41,774 nt of DNA from Lachnospiraceae bacterium (lineage in GTDB: Bacteria; Bacillota; Clostridia; Lachnospirales; Lachnospiraceae). Below the pieces are notes generated by a model, which saw only the letters and a program-made list of their open reading frames with translations, searched no databases and had not been told where the DNA came from. Shown here piece by piece: positions 41,753 through 41,774 of the stretch. Location of the stretch: positions 1 to 41,774 of the forward strand of contig JAFZLD010000024.1 in the NCBI GenBank assembly GCA_017553505.1. The letters run 5' to 3'. Position numbers and translations under genes: made by a program. How positions within the stretch are numbered: position 1 is the first letter of the stretch; each line of letters begins with the position of its first letter.

Positions 41753-41774
41753 ATACAGAACCTTGACAATCAAC

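Noticed and set aside
1-41774. CRISPR array, prophage or integrase
   Set aside because: No regularly spaced repeats, cas genes, phage structural genes or recombinases were seen anywhere; the only direct repeats are the two precursor genes.

Overview
The window looks like chromosomal DNA from a motile, anaerobic, butyrate-forming Firmicute, most likely a Lachnospiraceae of the Butyrivibrio/Pseudobutyrivibrio type. The evidence is an adjacent phosphate butyryltransferase and butyrate kinase pair, two chemoreceptors, TRAP transport tied to a YesM/YesN-type two-component system, AGGAGG-type ribosome sites and low-to-medium GC. This placement is inferred from gene content, not from a database match.

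Layout. 1-3.1 kb: the tail of a cell-wall-binding-repeat protein, a YibE/F membrane protein and a membrane-embedded chemoreceptor. 3.2-5.2 kb: ptb-buk. 5.4-9.1 kb: secA and prfB. 9.2-10.4 kb: two small membrane-protein genes (one DUF975). 10.6-12.6 kb: a dCache-type chemoreceptor. 12.7-22.9 kb: an accessory island, described below. 23.1-26.9 kb: a Tex-type S1 protein and a MATE exporter. 27.1-34.0 kb: a DctPQM TRAP transporter, a YcxB-like protein, a LytS/YesM kinase, an AraC-type response regulator and a second, membrane-anchored DctP-like protein. 34.0-35.3 kb: an FMN riboswitch with terminator, ribU and a stand-alone riboflavin kinase. 35.4-36.2 kb: a zinc-ribbon membrane protein, followed by a gene-free, highly palindromic 283-base element. 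36.6-41.4 kb: tsaE, tsaB, rimI, rnz, an unknown anchored protein, tsaD and ispD. 41.5-41.7 kb: two tRNA-Ser genes.

The most interesting region is 12.7-22.9 kb, a ribosomally made, post-translationally modified peptide (RiPP) locus. A divergent HTH+TPR regulator of the RRNPP (Rgg/PlcR-like) type faces a 25-residue ORF with a very strong ribosome site, a candidate signal peptide. The following genes are co-directional: a BtrH-like acyltransferase/cysteine-peptidase-fold protein, a beta-solenoid-like repeat protein, an ABC exporter, a radical SAM/SPASM maturase, an acyl-carrier-like protein with an intact Asp-Ser-Leu site, two tandem 49-residue Cys-rich precursors (too short for routine ORF calling), a subtilisin-like protease fused to a 'peptide maturation' domain, and a second ABC exporter. 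The radical SAM, ACP-like protein, Cys-rich peptides and maturation domain together resemble the clostridial Clo7bot/CcpM peptide system known from genome-mining family models. The product, to my knowledge, is uncharacterised.

Features that set this locus apart are the quorum-type regulator with its small peptide, the BtrH-like protein paired with an ACP (suggesting acyl transfer), the protease fusion, and a 22-base imperfect inverted repeat that brackets exactly the two precursor genes.
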